Made by a program: the position numbers and the translations under genes. Positions 7,427 to 15,993 of a DNA stretch of 64,000 bases are shown piece after piece (the first letter of the stretch is position 1; each line of letters starts with the position of its first letter). Source of the stretch: an uncultured Lachnospiraceae bacterium (GTDB taxonomy: Bacteria; Bacillota; Clostridia; Lachnospirales; Lachnospiraceae). The notes beneath the pieces were generated by a model. It saw only the letters and a program-made list of their open reading frames with translations, made no database searches and had not been told where the DNA came from. Location of the stretch: assembly GCA_910578555.1 (NCBI GenBank), contig CAJTPS010000001.1, forward strand, positions 62,001-126,000, read 5' to 3'.

Positions 7427-7431
7427 CGTAC

Positions 7432-7545
7432 TACAAGGCGTCTCCGATAGTCGGCAGCGAAAGGAGGCGGCGTGCACAATTTCATAAAATAACATCTTTC
7501 TCTCCGCTGCGTTCGGCAGCACAGAACGGAGAGAGTCTTATAGGC
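7432..7545 (+). ncRNA. Candidate structured RNA of unknown class
   Basis: Directly after a good promoter lies a GC-rich, stem-forming stretch in AT-rich surroundings. CCGA-TAG-TCGG is at 7444-7454. A two-tier hairpin at 7500-7533 has outer stem CTCTCCG/CGGAGAG and inner stem CTGC-GTTCG-GCAG. GGCGGCGTGC near 7467 is echoed by GGCGGTGTGC near 7543. I could not match it to 6S RNA, T-box, c-di-GMP, SAM or other classes I know. It could be a small RNA or the 5' leader of the GH18 gene 450 bp downstream; that gene has its own promoter. The 3' end is a guess. Confidence 0.35.
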
Positions 7546-7942
7546 GGTGTGCCTGATCAAAGACCATATCTTATTCTTTTCTATATTTCACAATTATAAT
7601 TCACAAGGAATGAGTAGGTTATACAGTTATTTTTTATTTTTGCATGTCGGTGATGCTTTGCAAGCTATTATACATTCTATACAGTATATTATGCCGTTAG
7701 TATATCACAATGCTTCTTTTGGCAGACATTTTTTTAGGATGAAACAGGTGAAAATCTGCAAAGGTATGAAAAAACATTTGCGTGTCAATTATATTATGGA
7801 AAGAGCGCTCCGGTTTGGTATAAGAAGCTCCCGCTTCATGGAACTGTGGCAGATAATCACCTTGGATCGATTGTGTAGAATGTATCTTTTGGAAAAGATT
7901 TTGGCAAAAACCTTGTTTGTGCCGAAAAATGTCAAAATTATA
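7546..7942. other. AT-rich stretch without a supported gene
   Basis: Part of the 811-bp gap 7188-7998. A 137-codon frame (7547-7960) crosses it but begins with GTG without a ribosome site, its product is basic and low in complexity, and it resembles no family I know. I regard the stretch as non-coding. Confidence 0.5.
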
Positions 7943-7971
7943 ATGACTGAAAGGGAATAGTTTGCTATAAT
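7943..7971 (+). promoter_or_regulatory. Promoter of the GH18 gene
   Basis: ATGACT (7943-7948), 17 bp, TATAAT (7966-7971), 27 bp before the start codon. Confidence 0.6.
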
Positions 7972-7998
7972 GAGGACGGTCAGAAAGGAGCTGGATCT

Positions 7999-9693
7999 AT
8001 GAAAAAATTAATTCCGGTACTAATCGCGATCGTCCTTATTATTGTGGTTGCGGGGATAGGCTTTGGTGCCAGATTAGCGGAAAAATATTCTTATTCGAAG
8101 GAGCGGGCCGATCTGGCGGAATATTTCGGCATTACGGGCAGTGATGATGTGCCGGTTATTCTGCAGGACGAACGGATCGAGGAACATGCCAGGCTTTGGG
8201 ACGGCGTGTGCTACTTCGATTTTGCTACGGTGCATAAATATTTTAATGACAGATTCTATGAGGATAAAAGAGAAAATTTATTGATCTATACATTGCCGGA
8301 TGCTATCGTGACCGTGCCCATCGGTTCGCAGACAGTCTCAGCAGGAGGCAGCGAGGGCAGCAGGGATTACGTGATTGCCAGGTACGAGGGGGACATGCTG
8401 TATGTGGCGGCGGACTTCGTGAAAGAGTATACGAACTTTTCCTATGCGCTGTATACGGAGCCGAATCATATGCAGGTCTATACGGAATGGAATGAGCGGC
8501 AGACTGCAACCATTGCCGAAGATACACAGGTGCGTTATCAGGGTGGGATCAAGAGCGATATCCTGACGGATGTCTCTGCGGGTGACCGGGTGATTATACT
8601 GGAGGAAATGGAAACGTGGACGAAGGTAAAGACGGAAGACGCTTTTATCGGCTACGTGGAGAATAAACGTCTGAGTGAGAAGACGACGGAGACGCCGGAA
8701 CCTGTGACGGATTATACGGAGCCGGTCTATACGTCTAATACCAGAGATCATAAGATCAATCTGGCGTGGCATGCCGTAGGCGGTATGGGCGGCAACGACA
8801 CACTGGTGGAGATGATGTCGGGCGTGAAGAGCGTTAATGTCATATCACCGACATGGTTTGCCTTGAGTGACAATGACGGTAATTTCACGAATCTGGCTTC
8901 AACGGATTACGTGAATCTGGCGCATGATATGGGACTGGAAGTATGGGGACTGGTGGACAACTTTACCAACGAGGGCGTAGACACGTACGAGGTTCTGGCA
9001 GGGTTGAGCACCCGGACACATCTGATAGACGGTTTGATCGAAGCGGCGCTGACATATGGACTGGATGGCATCAACATTGATTTTGAGGAAGTCAGTCTGG
9101 ATGCCGGACAGCCTTTCATCGAGTTTATCAGAGAACTTTCCATTGCATGCAGGCAGAACGGAATCGTGCTTTCTATTGACAATTATGTGCCGATGGGGTA
9201 CAACGATCATTATAATAGGAAAGAACAGGGTATCGTGGCGGACTATGTGATCATCATGGGCTATGACGAACACCATAAGAGCAGCGATACGGCAGGATCG
9301 GTGGCGTCCATTGATTTCGTGGAGAACGGGATTGCCAATACGGTTGCGGAGGTGCCGGCGAATAAGGTGATCAACGCGATTCCTTTCTATACAAGAATAT
9401 GGGAGACCAGAGGTACGACAGTAGAGAGCCAGGCGGTCGGTATGGAGATGGCACAGCAGTATATCAAAGATCACAATATCACTACCGCGTGGGATGAGAA
9501 GACATGTCAGAATTACGGCGAATATCAGTCGGGAGACAGCCATTATCAGGTGTGGCTGGAGGACGAGGATTCTATTCGCGTGAAATTAAATATTATGAAT
9601 AAATACGGAATCGGCGGAGTGGCGGCGTGGAAGCTTGGTTTTGAAGTGGACTCTATCTGGGATGTGATCGAAGAATATATGAATCAATCGTAG
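7999..9693 (+). CDS. Membrane-anchored GH18 (chitinase-like) protein with SH3 domain
   Basis: A 564-aa protein with one N-terminal membrane segment (about 5-25), so most of it lies outside the membrane. After an N-terminal region (about 40-160) comes an SH3b-like stretch near 165-230 (QVRYQGGIKSDILTDVSAGDRVIIL, WTKVKTEDAFIGYVENK). The glycosyl hydrolase family 18 barrel spans about 250-560. Its active-site motif DGINIDFE is present with Glu363 as the acid/base, and SPTWF, VWGLVDNF and YVIIMGYDEH fit the barrel. The arrangement resembles Firmicute cell-surface and spore-associated GH18 proteins; the likely substrate is a GlcNAc polymer such as peptidoglycan. AAGGAG precedes the ATG. A CwlD-like amidase gene follows. 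Confidence 0.85.
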   Translation: MKKLIPVLIAIVLIIVVAGIGFGARLAEKYSYSKERADLAEYFGITGSDDVPVILQDERIEEHARLWDGVCYFDFATVHKYFNDRFYEDKRENLLIYTLPDAIVTVPIGSQTVSAGGSEGSRDYVIARYEGDMLYVAADFVKEYTNFSYALYTEPNHMQVYTEWNERQTATIAEDTQVRYQGGIKSDILTDVSAGDRVIILEEMETWTKVKTEDAFIGYVENKRLSEKTTETPEPVTDYTEPVYTSNTRDHKINLAWHAVGGMGGNDTLVEMMSGVKSVNVISPTWFALSDNDGNFTNLASTDYVNLAHDMGLEVWGLVDNFTNEGVDTYEVLAGLSTRTHLIDGLIEAALTYGLDGINIDFEEVSLDAGQPFIEFIRELSIACRQNGIVLSIDNYVPMGYNDHYNRKEQGIVADYVIIMGYDEHHKSSDTAGSVASIDFVENGIANTVAEVPANKVINAIPFYTRIWETRGTTVESQAVGMEMAQQYIKDHNITTAWDEKTCQNYGEYQSGDSHYQVWLEDEDSIRVKLNIMNKYGIGGVAAWKLGFEVDSIWDVIEEYMNQS

Positions 9694-9770
9694 CGGTCCG
9701 CATCGGGACAGCATTTTTCGGAGGATTTCTTCATATGCATTTATAAAGGCGGTGACGTTAGGAATGAAAT

Positions 9771-10502
9771 ATGAAGGGAAAGAAACCGGAAAACTGTGAA
9801 AGGTTGTTTAGAATTGTACTGTCTGTGCTGATGCTTGTGGCGGTCTGGTTTATTGTGCGGGGCGGACGCAGGATGGCGGCATCGGTGTCTTCAGGGGAAG
9901 TGGAGCCGGCCAAAGACAGGCCCTGTGTGATCGTCGATGCGGGACATGGCGGAGCCGATCCGGGCAAGGTCAGTGTGGACGGCAGTCTGGAGAAAGACAT
10001 TAATCTGCAGATTGCTTTGAAACTGCAGAAATTTCTGCAAATGCAGGATGTGGATGTCGTGCTGACACGAGATTCTGATGCGGGGCTGTATGATGAGAAT
10101 GCTTCCAACAAGAAAGTACAGGACATGAAGAACCGGGTAGGAATCATTGAAGAACGGCAGCCGGTGGTGACGGTCAGCATCCATCAGAACAGTTATCATG
10201 AAGAATATGTGCACGGAGCACAGGCATTCTATTATGCGGGCAGCGAGAAGAGTAAGGAACTGGCGGAGCGGATTCAGATGGTTATGGCGCAGGAACTTGA
10301 CAGGGATAATGCGAGACAGGCGAAAGCCAATGACAGCTATTATCTGCTCAAGAAGACTTCCACACCTATTGTGATCGTGGAGTGCGGTTTTTTGTCCAAT
10401 TATGAGGAAGCGCAGAAGCTGGCGTCGGAGCTGTATCAGGAAAAAGTAGCGTGGGCGATCCACCTTGCGATTATGCAGCACATTGCCGCGGAAGAAAAAT
10501 GA
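9771..10502 (+). CDS. cwlD: N-acetylmuramoyl-L-alanine amidase, CwlD-like
   Basis: A 243-aa amidase_3 enzyme that cuts the bond between muramic acid and L-alanine in peptidoglycan. The N-terminus has one membrane segment or uncleaved signal (about 12-30). Zinc ligands and catalytic residues are in place: VDAGHGGADPG (His), EKDINL (Glu), SIHQNSYHE (His) and VECGFLSN (catalytic Glu). The length and the single catalytic domain with no wall-binding repeats match B. subtilis CwlD, which prepares muramic-delta-lactam in the spore cortex. With SpoVT and SpoVG also present, a sporulation role is likely but inferred. It follows the GH18 gene by 77 bp. Confidence 0.85.
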   Translation: MKGKKPENCERLFRIVLSVLMLVAVWFIVRGGRRMAASVSSGEVEPAKDRPCVIVDAGHGGADPGKVSVDGSLEKDINLQIALKLQKFLQMQDVDVVLTRDSDAGLYDENASNKKVQDMKNRVGIIEERQPVVTVSIHQNSYHEEYVHGAQAFYYAGSEKSKELAERIQMVMAQELDRDNARQAKANDSYYLLKKTSTPIVIVECGFLSNYEEAQKLASELYQEKVAWAIHLAIMQHIAAEEK

Positions 10503-10576
10503 GCAGTTGTGCGGGACGAATGGTAAACTGATATAGAGGGCGGCAGGTGAGACGGACATAGAAGAAGGTGATCTGT

Positions 10577-11626
10577 GTGAATACAAGAGTGATCCGGGTA
10601 GACGAACAGCATATGGATATGGCGCTTGTCGGTGAAGCCGGCGACATTATTCGGGCAGGTGGTCTGGTGGCATTCCCGACGGAGACGGTATATGGTCTGG
10701 GCGGGGATGCACTGAACCCGCAGTCTTCCGAGAAGATATATCGGGCGAAAGGCAGACCGTCCGATAATCCTCTGATCGTGCATATAGCAGATATGGAGAA
10801 ACTAGAAGTGATCGTGCGTGAAATACCGGAAAGTGCTTGGAAGCTGGCGAAAAGGTTCTGGCCGGGACCGCTTACCATGATTATGCATAAATCGGATGCG
10901 GTTCCCTATGAGACGACGGGCGGGCTTGACACGGTGGCGGTCCGTATGCCGGTACACGCTGTGGCGCGTGCACTGATCCGGGCGGCAGGCGGTTACGTTG
11001 CGGCACCCAGTGCCAACCGCTCCGGCAGGCCCAGCCCCACAGCAGTGGAATATGTGATTGAGGATATGGACGGCAGAATAGAAATGGTTATAGACAGCGG
11101 TGATGTGGAGATCGGACTGGAATCTACGATTATTGATCTGACGACCGACAGAGCCACGATATTGCGTCCCGGATATATTACGGACCGGATGCTGGCGCAG
11201 GTTCTGGGCGAAGTAGAAGAGGACTGTACGATGATGCGTGCCGATTCCGGACAAGCGCCTAAGGCTCCTGGTATGAAATACAGACATTATGCGCCGAAGG
11301 GAGAACTGACGATCATAGACGGCGTGGAAGAAAGCGTGGTGGCATATATTAACACGCAGATTCGGCGGCACATGAAGGGCAATAAAAAAACAGGCGTTAT
11401 AGGAACTGACACAAGCGTGTCAAAATATCAGGCGGACGTATGCAAGAGCCTGGGTGACAGGAATGATGAGACGGCGATTGCCAGAGAACTTTACCGGGTC
11501 CTGCGGGAAATGGATGACGAGAATGTGGAGATTATCTACGCGGAATCTTTTGAGGCAGTAGGCCTCGGACAGGCAATCATGAACAGGCTTTTGAAGGCGG
11601 CAGGACACAGAATCATACATGTATAA
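10577..11626 (+). CDS. Threonylcarbamoyl-AMP synthase (TsaC/Sua5)
   Basis: Makes threonylcarbamoyl-AMP from threonine, bicarbonate and ATP for the t6A modification at position 37 of ANN-decoding tRNAs. The 349 residues are the long Sua5 form. The YrdC-like catalytic domain (about 12-205) has FPTETVYGLGGDAL, IYRAKGRPSDNPLIVHI, WPGPLTMIM and APSANRSGRPSPT. A linker with APGMKYRHYAPKGEL leads to the Sua5 C-terminal domain (about 235-349). GTG 10577 is chosen because AAGG lies 8 nt before it; the GTG at 10568 overlaps that site. It is followed after 12 bp by rpiB. Confidence 0.93.
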   Translation: MNTRVIRVDEQHMDMALVGEAGDIIRAGGLVAFPTETVYGLGGDALNPQSSEKIYRAKGRPSDNPLIVHIADMEKLEVIVREIPESAWKLAKRFWPGPLTMIMHKSDAVPYETTGGLDTVAVRMPVHAVARALIRAAGGYVAAPSANRSGRPSPTAVEYVIEDMDGRIEMVIDSGDVEIGLESTIIDLTTDRATILRPGYITDRMLAQVLGEVEEDCTMMRADSGQAPKAPGMKYRHYAPKGELTIIDGVEESVVAYINTQIRRHMKGNKKTGVIGTDTSVSKYQADVCKSLGDRNDETAIARELYRVLREMDDENVEIIYAESFEAVGLGQAIMNRLLKAAGHRIIHV

Positions 11627-11638
11627 GGAGGAACGGAT

Positions 11639-12064
11639 ATGATAGCAATCGGAAGTGATCATGGCGGATATGATTTGAAGGAGGCAGTGATTTCCCATTT
11701 AAAGGAACAGGGAATCACGTGTAAAGATTACGGCTGTAATGATAAGTCTTCCTGTGATTATCCCATATATGGGCGTGCAGTCGCCGAGGCGGTGGCACAG
11801 GGAGAGTGTGAGAAGGGGATCGTAATTTGCACAACCGGTATCGGGATCTCCATCACGGCGAATAAGGTCAAAGGAATACGCTGCGCGTTGTGTGCGGATA
11901 CATTTACGGCGCAGATGACCAGGCTGCACAATGATGCGAATGTGCTGGCTCTGGGCGGCGGCATTGTAGGACCGAAGCTGGCGTGCAGTATCGTGGATGC
12001 TTTTCTGCATACGGAGTTTTCCGGGGAGGAGAAACATTGTCGGAGAGTGGGACTGATTGAATAG
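11639..12064 (+). CDS. rpiB: Ribose-5-phosphate isomerase B
   Basis: Interconverts ribose 5-phosphate and ribulose 5-phosphate in the pentose phosphate pathway. The 141 residues cover the whole RpiB fold: IGSDHGGYDLKEAV at the N-terminus, DYPIYGRAVAEAV, the phosphate/catalytic loop I-C-T-T-G-I-G-I-S-I with the active-site cysteine, and RLHNDANVLALGGGI. The loop reads CTTGIG rather than the common CGTGIG, a mild variant. Ribosome site AGGAGG is close to the ATG. It likely forms an operon with the Sua5 gene 12 bp upstream. Confidence 0.95.
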   Translation: MIAIGSDHGGYDLKEAVISHLKEQGITCKDYGCNDKSSCDYPIYGRAVAEAVAQGECEKGIVICTTGIGISITANKVKGIRCALCADTFTAQMTRLHNDANVLALGGGIVGPKLACSIVDAFLHTEFSGEEKHCRRVGLIE

Positions 12065-12105
12065 CATAGCGGCTGTTATATATAATCGTACTACGGAGGA
12101 ATTAT

Positions 12106-13305
12106 ATGAGAGGCAGGCGTAGAACGGCGGTTTGGATGGTTCTGGTCCTATTACTCGGATTTACGACGGTCACTGTGCAGGCGACAGAGGAGACGCGCCA
12201 GCAGATCGAGCAGGCCGAGCGGGATAAGAAGGAAACGGAAGAACAGCTGGATCAGACGGAAGAAAACTTAAAGAATCTGAATGAACAGCAGAATTCTCTG
12301 CAGGGGACTCTGTCGACTTTAAATACCGAACTCTCGCAGGTAAGTCATAACCTGAGCGATCTGGAAGAGAAGATCGCGGGTAAGGAAGCGGAGATAGAGA
12401 CGTTAAACGGTAAGATTGAGGAGGTTAACCGGGATCTGGAAGAGGCGGTCAGACTTAAGGACACGCAGTATGAGACGATGAAGAAGCAGATCCGGTTTAT
12501 TTATGAGAAAAGCGATTTTCTGTATATGGAGCTGTTTTTCTCATCCACCAGTTTCTCCGATTTCCTGAATAAAAATAATTATATTGAGCAGCTGTCGGCT
12601 TATCAGCAGAAAGTGCTGCAGGAATATAAGGATGCGCAGGCGGCGATTGAAGCCAAACAGGAAGAACTGGAGCTTGCCATGGCGCAGTTGGAGAAAGATA
12701 AAGAAGAATTAGGCGATTATAAGGTACAGGTGGTGGCGGAGCAGAGCCGGGTATCCGGACTGGTCAGTCAGACAACAAATTCCATACACGCTACTGCCGG
12801 GCAGATTTCGGAGGCGGAGGCACAGGCGCTTGCTTATGAACAGGAGATCAAAGCGAAAGAAGAAAATCTTACGGCGTTAAGAGCGAAGCTGGCGGAAGAG
12901 ATCCGCATGGCAGAACTGGCGGCACAGTCAAGCTGGCGGGATATTTCGGAAGTGAGTTTTGCGGAAGGCGACAGGTATCTGCTGGCGAATCTGATTTATT
13001 GTGAAGCGGGAGGGGAGCCTTATGCCGGACAGGTGGCGGTAGGGTCTGTCGTGATGAACAGGGTGCTTAGTTCGGTGTATCCCAACACAGTAACGGGTGT
13101 TATATATCAATCCGGACAGTTTTCACCGGTAGCCAGCGGGCGTCTGGCATTGGCGCTGGCTGATGGAAGAGCGACGGCAGCCTGCTATCAGGCGGCGGAT
13201 GAGGTTATGAAGGGGACGACGAATGTGGGGAACTGTGTTTATTTCAGAACGCCGGTAGACGGTATCTCTCCGAAATATACGATCGGAGGACATATTTTCT
13301 ATTAG
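12106..13305 (+). CDS. Secreted coiled-coil protein with SleB-type cell wall hydrolase domain
   Basis: A 399-aa exported protein. Residues 1-27 are a signal peptide ending near TVQATEE. Residues about 28-270 are a long coiled coil (QQIEQAERDKKETEEQLDQT and similar), like the regulatory arm of CwlO/PcsB-type hydrolases, with a hydrophobic hairpin near 135-155 (YMELFFSSTSFSDFLN). The C-terminus (about 285-399) is a Hydrolase_2/SleB domain: LANLIYCEAGGEPYAGQVAVGSVVMNRVL, with the catalytic Glu in that motif, and QFSPV. The coil plus SleB domain suggests an enzyme held inactive until engaged by a partner, for example FtsEX-like; that is inference. A GGAGG site precedes ATG 12106. Confidence 0.87.
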   Translation: MRGRRRTAVWMVLVLLLGFTTVTVQATEETRQQIEQAERDKKETEEQLDQTEENLKNLNEQQNSLQGTLSTLNTELSQVSHNLSDLEEKIAGKEAEIETLNGKIEEVNRDLEEAVRLKDTQYETMKKQIRFIYEKSDFLYMELFFSSTSFSDFLNKNNYIEQLSAYQQKVLQEYKDAQAAIEAKQEELELAMAQLEKDKEELGDYKVQVVAEQSRVSGLVSQTTNSIHATAGQISEAEAQALAYEQEIKAKEENLTALRAKLAEEIRMAELAAQSSWRDISEVSFAEGDRYLLANLIYCEAGGEPYAGQVAVGSVVMNRVLSSVYPNTVTGVIYQSGQFSPVASGRLALALADGRATAACYQAADEVMKGTTNVGNCVYFRTPVDGISPKYTIGGHIFY

Positions 13306-13329
13306 GATGATGCACATAATAAAATAAGG

Positions 13330-13364
13330 ACGGCATGGACTCTGGTCTGTGCCGTCCATGCCGT
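13330..13364. terminator. Hairpin between converging genes
   Basis: ACGGCATGGAC (13330-13340) pairs with GTCCATGCCGT (13354-13364), loop of 13 nt. There is no strong T-tract on either side, so it may be a weak or protein-assisted terminator. Confidence 0.5.
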
Positions 13365-13374
13365 ATATCAACTG

Positions 13375-13860
13375 TTATTGAATGCGCATATACTCTTCGG
13401 TAGGTTTCTGAAATTTGGGAAAATCACCTGCGTATATCAACTTAAGCAGCCGGTCTAAACGAAGCAGTGCTTTATCCAGCATGCCATCTGACAGCAGGCC
13501 GGCATTTCTGGCGGTAACGAGTTCATCCAGATCAACGACTTTTACAAAACCGTCGGGATAGATGATCACGTCCGCAAGAAGATCAGTGACGATATAGGTA
13601 TCAGTCTCTTCCGTATAGTCATAATCGACGATATCGCAGTACCAGAAGAGGAGAGATTCGTCTTCCCGATAGAAACGGCTTACCTTGATTCCTTCGTCCA
13701 GATAATAACAGGAAAAGCCGTGGTGCAGATCCTTGCGCGGCTTCAGGGAATCCCAGCCGGTAACAATGATCTGTTCGCTGCGATGCAGAACGCGGTCGTC
13801 CTTTAACAGAATACATTCCTCGGGAATCAGTCTCTTACGATATAGAGTCGGATTTGCCAT
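13375..13860 (-). CDS. DUF402 domain protein
   Basis: A 161-aa protein of the DUF402 family, whose characterised relatives are nucleoside tri/diphosphate hydrolases (Ntdp) and FomD. Family features seen are an N-terminal beta-rich part (PTLYRKRLIPEECILLKDD), the core YREDESLLFWYCDIVDYDY with TYIVTDLLADVIIYPDGFVKVVDLDEL, and a C-terminal helical tail. The acidic residues of WYCDIVDYD and DLLADVIIYPDG are the expected metal ligands. ATG 13860 lies 6 nt after GGAGG; an in-frame ATG two codons upstream abuts the site. It is a single gene converging on the SleB-type hydrolase. Substrate unknown. Confidence 0.75.
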   Translation of the reverse strand: MANPTLYRKRLIPEECILLKDDRVLHRSEQIIVTGWDSLKPRKDLHHGFSCYYLDEGIKVSRFYREDESLLFWYCDIVDYDYTEETDTYIVTDLLADVIIYPDGFVKVVDLDELVTARNAGLLSDGMLDKALLRLDRLLKLIYAGDFPKFQKPTEEYMRIQ

Positions 13861-14005
13861 ATTCATCCTCCGTGGCAGGGTACTTTGCTGTGATATTGAT
13901 CATTCTGGTTTCTTAACAACTACGTTACATTGACCGTAACGAAAAGTCAAGAAGCTGTGACATATATTTCAACTTTGCGTTTCTATCTGTTTTTCACAAT
14001 TTGTC

Positions 14006-14034
14006 TGGACATAAGTGGTAAAAATGAGTATAAT
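14006..14034 (+). promoter_or_regulatory. Promoter of the ATP synthase operon
   Basis: TGGACA (14006-14011), 17 bp, TATAAT (14029-14034), 56 bp before the first gene of the atp operon. Confidence 0.75.
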
Positions 14035-14090
14035 TTTACTCGGAGGCTGTAACTTCCATTAATAGACAAAATATAAAGAAGGGAAAGGCT

Positions 14091-14360
14091 GTGAAATATA
14101 ATAGAAATGTCTATCAGGCACTTATGATGATAAGTCAGTTCGGTATTAACATGCTGGTTCCCATTTTTATTTGTTCTTTTGCAGGAATTTTCCTTGACTG
14201 GAAGTTCGGGACCTCTTTCTGGACGGTAATATTGTTTTTCGTCGGTGCGCTTGCGGGATTTACGAATGTATACAGATTTGCGAAGAAGATCTATGAGACA
14301 CCGGCGGTTACGCGCAGACGCAGTACGAAAAGACCGGACGACAAGAAGGAAGAAGAGTGA
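14091..14360 (+). CDS. AtpZ/AtpI-family membrane protein
   Basis: An 89-aa protein with two membrane helices (about 13-33 and 41-62) and a short basic/acidic tail (RRRSTKRPDDKKEEE). The pattern SQFGINMLVPIFICSFAGIFLDWKFG matches the small AtpZ/AtpI proteins encoded at the head of F-ATPase operons, which in some bacteria help c-ring assembly or carry Mg2+/Ca2+. It starts with GTG after a GGGAAAGG ribosome site. Its last codons abut the next gene, implying translational coupling. Family placement rests on size, topology and position. Confidence 0.75.
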   Translation: MKYNRNVYQALMMISQFGINMLVPIFICSFAGIFLDWKFGTSFWTVILFFVGALAGFTNVYRFAKKIYETPAVTRRRSTKRPDDKKEEE

Positions 14361-14362
14361 AT

Positions 14363-14752
14363 ATGAAGAAAAAAATCGATCCTACTTTGTTTGATCTGTG
14401 TCTCGGAATCTTTCTGTATGGCGTGGTATTCCAGCTGATTCTGCTGTTTTTCTCGAGAGAGGCGTCCTACAGTCTGGGACTCTGGATCGGCATAGTACTG
14501 GCAATTGCAGGATCTGTCCATATGTGGTGGTCGTTAAACAGGGGGATGGATCAGGCAGCCAAACAGGCGGCCAGAACGATCGGTACGAATAACCTGATCC
14601 GGTATTTTGTGCTGGCGGCAGTCATATTTATATTGATATATACTGATTTTGCAAATCCGATCTTTACATTTTGCGGTTATATGGGGATGAAGATATCCGC
14701 ATATCTGAACCCGTGGCTGCGTAAGATCAGTGCGAAAGTATTTAAAATTTAA
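14363..14752 (+). CDS. atpI: ATP synthase subunit I-like protein
   Basis: A 129-aa protein with four predicted membrane segments (about 8-30, 38-58, 76-95, 98-115). Together with its place between the AtpZ-like gene and atpB this fits AtpI, which assists assembly of the c-ring. Sequence conservation in this family is low, so the call depends on topology and context. ATG 14363 follows the preceding stop by 2 nt; a GTG overlapping that stop is an alternative. Residues FLVLAA-type loops contain no obvious catalytic motif. Confidence 0.65.
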   Translation: MKKKIDPTLFDLCLGIFLYGVVFQLILLFFSREASYSLGLWIGIVLAIAGSVHMWWSLNRGMDQAAKQAARTIGTNNLIRYFVLAAVIFILIYTDFANPIFTFCGYMGMKISAYLNPWLRKISAKVFKI

Positions 14753-14786
14753 AATACAGAAAATATAAAATTAAGGAGGTGAAAGT

Positions 14787-15506
14787 ATGGGACAGGGAAT
14801 TCTGTTATCCGGAGGTGCTGATATTGATTTTATGATCCACGGCGTGTTTTCCTATGAACTGTTCGGGCAGACCGTATGGATCACGACGACGCATGTATGT
14901 GTGTTGATCGTTATGCTTGTGATTACCGGTTTCTGTATTGCCGCTAACCGTGCCGTCAAGCATGCGTCAGATGTTCCGGGTACTTTCCAGAATATTGCGG
15001 AACTCGTGGTAGAGATGCTGGATAATATGATCGGCGGCGTTATGGGCAGATTCAGTCCGAAATTCCGCAATTATATCGGCACAATCTTTATTTTTATTCT
15101 GCTTAGCAATATCTCTGGGCTGTTCGGCTTAAGACCGCCGACGGCAGACTACGGTGTGACGTTCGCCATGGGTATCATGACCTTTACGTTGATCCACTTT
15201 AACAAATTTAAGTACCAGAAAGTCAAAGGCGTTATTGCCGGGCTGTGTGATCCGTGGCCGATCTGGGCGCCAATCAACGTGATCGGCGATATTGCAGTGC
15301 CGGTTTCATTGTCGCTGCGTCTGTTTGCGAATGTCTTATCCGGGACTGTTATGACAGCGCTTGTATATGGACTGCTCTCTAAGATTGCACTTGTCTGGCC
15401 GGCTGCGCTGCATGTGTATTTTGATCTGTTCTCCGGAGCGATCCAGACTTATGTATTCTGTATGTTGACTATGACATACATCACAGACGCCTGCACGACT
15501 GAGTAG
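14787..15506 (+). CDS. atpB: F0F1 ATP synthase subunit a
   Basis: The stator channel subunit through which ions pass to and from the c-ring; 239 aa with five or six membrane helices. The essential arginine lies in SLSLRLFANVLSG, preceded by PINVIGDIAVPVSL. The conserved helix LLSNISGLFGLRPPTADYGVT and the C-terminal YFDLFSGAIQTYVFCMLTM are also typical. GGAGGTG ends 6 nt before the ATG. The next operon gene, atpE, is unusually far away: a 487-bp gap filled by tandem repeats. Confidence 0.96.
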   Translation: MGQGILLSGGADIDFMIHGVFSYELFGQTVWITTTHVCVLIVMLVITGFCIAANRAVKHASDVPGTFQNIAELVVEMLDNMIGGVMGRFSPKFRNYIGTIFIFILLSNISGLFGLRPPTADYGVTFAMGIMTFTLIHFNKFKYQKVKGVIAGLCDPWPIWAPINVIGDIAVPVSLSLRLFANVLSGTVMTALVYGLLSKIALVWPAALHVYFDLFSGAIQTYVFCMLTMTYITDACTTE

Positions 15507-15532
15507 CAGGCATGAATGAACGGAAAAGGCGT

Positions 15533-15969
15533 TTGTCGCTCTTTTCCGAGGTTGCGAAGCAAATTCGTAACCTGGCGAAACTCAAACCAAAGGCGTTTGT
15601 CGCTCTTTTCCGAGGTTGCGAAGCAAACTCGTAACCTGGCGAAGCTCAAACCAAAGGAATTTGTCGCTCTTTTCCGAGGTTGCGAAGCAAACTCGTAACC
15701 TGGCGAAGCTCAAACCAAAGGAATTTGTCGCTCTTTTCCGAGGTTGCGAAGCAAACTCGTAACCTGGCGAAACTCAAACCAAAGGAATTTGTCGCTCTTT
15801 TCCGAGGTTGCGAAGCAAACTCGTAACTTGGCGAAACTCAAACCAAAGGAATTTGTCGCTCTTTTCCGAGGTTGCGAAGCAAACTCGTAACCTGGCGAAA
15901 CTCAAACCAAAGGAATTTGTCGCTCTTTTCCGAGGTTGCGAAGCAAACTCGTAATTGAGCGAAGCTCAA
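15533..15969. repeat. Seven-copy 64-bp tandem repeat inside the atp operon
   Basis: Copies begin (at TTGTCGCT) at 15533, 15597, 15661, 15725, 15789, 15853 and 15917, an exact 64-bp period. The first two copies differ most (ggcg instead of ggaa before the start); inner copies have only one or two changes. Each unit holds CCGAGGTTGC-GAA-GCAAACTCG, the hairpin of repeat family A. The last copy runs into ATTGAGC-GAA-GCTCAAT (15953-15969), 9 bp before the atpE ribosome site. There are no unique spacers and no protein gene. The array fills the atpB-atpE gap and would be transcribed within the operon mRNA. Confidence 0.95.
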
Positions 15970-15993
15970 TTTATTATCAAGGAGGAAATAAAA

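Noticed and set aside
7547..7960. 137-codon open frame as a gene
   Set aside because: It begins with GTG without a ribosome site, is low in complexity, resembles no family, and lies in AT-rich intergenic sequence that includes the promoter of the next gene.
15533..15969. Possible CRISPR array
   Set aside because: The repeats are directly tandem with a 64-bp period and almost identical throughout; there are no unique spacers and no cas genes.
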